Below, piece by piece: positions 62,845 to 64,000 of a stretch of DNA of 64,000 nt. How positions within the stretch are numbered: position 1 is the first letter of the stretch; every line of letters starts with the position of its first letter. The position numbers and the translations under genes were made by a program. Source of the stretch: JACDHG01 sp963815295 (lineage in GTDB: Bacteria; Actinomycetota; Actinomycetes; Propionibacteriales; Nocardioidaceae); NCBI GenBank assembly GCA_963815295.1, contig CAWFFZ010000001.1, positions 496,001 to 560,000 of the forward strand, in the 5' to 3' direction. The notes beneath the pieces are model-generated. The model did no database searches. It was not told the DNA's origin and was given only the letters and a program-made list of their open reading frames with translations.

Positions 62845-63121
62845 GGGGCAAGACTTGGATCTCCTCGACTGTGATCGTCTCGGGGTTGTGTGACAGCCAC
62901 TCCGCGAGCTCGGCGTCCGACAGCAGGTCTTCCATCGCTGCCTCGATGCAGGCGATCTCTTGCGGGGTCTCGTCGAACTTGCCGGCGGTGCGCAGCCATT
63001 GGGAGGTGTCGGAGGTGCCTGCGTCGTCCGATCCGCCACATGACGTCAGCGTCTGCAACGCGAGCAGGGCGAGGACGATCACCAGCGGACGACCAAGGGT
63101 TCGAAATCCGAGTGACGACAT
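62813..63121 (-). CDS. Small putative lipoprotein
   Basis: A 102-residue protein with signal peptide ending LALLALQTLTSC (lipobox LTSC), then a short acidic domain with EIACIEAAMEDLLSDAELAEWL. No family recognised. It overlaps the integrase fragment by 32 bp on the same strand and is part of the probable integrated element. Confidence 0.7.
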   Translation of the reverse strand: MSSLGFRTLGRPLVIVLALLALQTLTSCGGSDDAGTSDTSQWLRTAGKFDETPQEIACIEAAMEDLLSDAELAEWLSHNPETITVEEIQVLPHAIDVADRCR

Positions 63122-63221
63122 GGGCGGAGTCTATGTTCAGTCAGCCCCTGCTAAGCGACCGTTGGATGGATTTGGCCGAATGGGGCACAACCACACCAAG
63201 GGACGCGTAACGTGTCCGGCT

Positions 63222-63524
63222 ATGAGCCAAACCGCGCACCCCCAACCCCATGTAGAGCAGTCACCGCCCCCAAAGAAGAAGAAACGAATCTTCCTCTGGA
63301 TATTCCTGGCGGTCCAGTTGCTCTTCATCGTCTGGATCATCGGCGGGATCGCGTCGGCCGGTGGCGACCCGTCCGACTGTGGGAGCCTCAGTAAGCAGGC
63401 GTGCAACGACGCTGAAGACATCGGAACCGGGATCGGAATCGCGTTTGTGATCGTGTTCTGGTGCATTGTGGACTTCCTGCTCGCAGTCGGCTACGGGGTT
63501 TACAGGTTGGCAAAACGAACCTGA
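63222..63524 (+). CDS. Small two-helix membrane protein, element-associated
   Basis: A 100-residue protein with a proline/lysine-rich start (PPPKKKKRIF), a transmembrane helix (about 23-45), a cysteine-containing loop DPSDCGSLSKQACNDAEDIGTG and a second helix (70-93). Similar small proteins are common in actinophages and integrative elements (from memory). Function unknown. Confidence 0.75.
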   Translation: MSQTAHPQPHVEQSPPPKKKKRIFLWIFLAVQLLFIVWIIGGIASAGGDPSDCGSLSKQACNDAEDIGTGIGIAFVIVFWCIVDFLLAVGYGVYRLAKRT

Positions 63525-63685
63525 TCTGCCTCCGCCTGGATTGCGAATAGTTCGCAGCATCGATCCCCGGAACTAACCCCCGCCACGCATGGGCAACAGC
63601 CTCGGTCGTACGACAGTCGTCGCAGCCGTACTAGCCCCCGTCACGATTCCTTAGGCTCATTCGGAATTCTTATAACGAGGTGTCG

Positions 63686-64000
63686 ATGAGGCGACCGGCC
63701 GTGGCAGCCGTGGCTGCGCTGATGATGATGGCGTGCCTGCCCGCGAAGGCGGCGACGGTGGGCTACGTCGTGGACGGGGATACGATCCGACTTCAATCGG
63801 GCGTGTACGTCCGCCTGATCGGCATTGACACCCCCGAGGTCGGGGAGTGCGGCTACCGGGCTGCCAAACGCAAGCTGGACCAGTGGGTCGGCGGACAGGC
63901 GCGGTTGCTCAACCCCGCGGTCGTGAACGACCGTGACCACTACGACCGGCTGCTCCGCTACGTCCACGACGCGGGGCGTGACACCGGCTTGGGTCTGATC
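63686..64000 (+). CDS. Secreted thermonuclease-like (SNase) protein, 3' end outside window
   Basis: The frame runs off the window after 105 codons. A signal peptide (MRRPAVAAVAALMMMACLPAKA) is followed by the SNase fold: VGYVVDGDTIRLQSGVYVRLIGIDTPEVGE, with the DGDT and IDTPE calcium/active-site motifs, then YDRLLRYVHDAGRDTGLGLI. A secreted nuclease is likely. TATAAC at 63671 and GAGG precede the ATG. Confidence 0.88.
   Translation, partial: MRRPAVAAVAALMMMACLPAKAATVGYVVDGDTIRLQSGVYVRLIGIDTPEVGECGYRAAKRKLDQWVGGQARLLNPAVVNDRDHYDRLLRYVHDAGRDTGLGLI

Overview
The window is high-GC DNA with the gene order, start-codon use (many GTG, ATGA and GTGA overlaps) and family content of an actinobacterium, most likely a member of the Propionibacteriales such as Nocardioides or Aeromicrobium. 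It carries WhiB, a Crp-type regulator, a Tad locus with DUF4244, a GlfT2-like galactofuranosyltransferase, an MFS-thymidylate kinase fusion and a 6C RNA. From memory, much of it is collinear with the Mycobacterium tuberculosis block around Rv3644c-Rv3683, which supports many of the calls. Taxonomy and synteny are inference.

Layout. 1-3.9 kb: end of aspartokinase and asd, tRNA-Pro, a long palindrome, a metallophosphoesterase and a YqeY protein. 3.9-9.1 kb: PonA2-type PBP, WhiB4-type regulator and two ArsA/GET3-like ATPases. 9.3-12.4 kb: 3-oxoacid CoA-transferase pair, then a SigE-family ECF sigma factor with a putative membrane partner. 12.4-22.1 kb: alpha/beta hydrolase, DUF4177, RidA, Nudix and metallo-beta-lactamase-fold genes, Crp, then nth - thioredoxin-like lipoprotein - Nudix - MarP protease, an EphE-like hydrolase and a holin-like membrane protein. 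22.1-33.6 kb: NhaA, acetyl-CoA synthetase, two solute:sodium symporters each with a small membrane partner, and a LytS/LytTR-type two-component pair. 33.7-41.2 kb: degenerate Fic protein, HAD phosphatase, 6C RNA and a Tad pilus/secretion operon. 41.3-46.6 kb: DUF1998 helicase, STAS protein and a proton-pumping pyrophosphatase. 46.7-53.4 kb: four sulfotransferase-like paralogs next to a GlfT2-like glycosyltransferase. 53.5-62.4 kb: topA, MFS-tmk fusion, holB, a secreted peptidase and a pirin. 62.5-64 kb: tRNA-Thr followed by an integrase fragment, small membrane or lipoprotein genes and the start of a nuclease, which looks like the edge of an integrated element.

Most notable: (1) short intergenic direct repeats at five loci, in at least three different sequences, nearly all with a 22-bp period; (2) the sulfotransferase cluster beside a galactan polymerase, which suggests a sulfated or otherwise modified cell-surface galactan; (3) apparent frameshifts in marP, the adjacent EphE-like gene and one sulfotransferase, which may be assembly errors or real gene decay; (4) a clear 6C RNA; (5) a roughly 165-bp near-palindrome.
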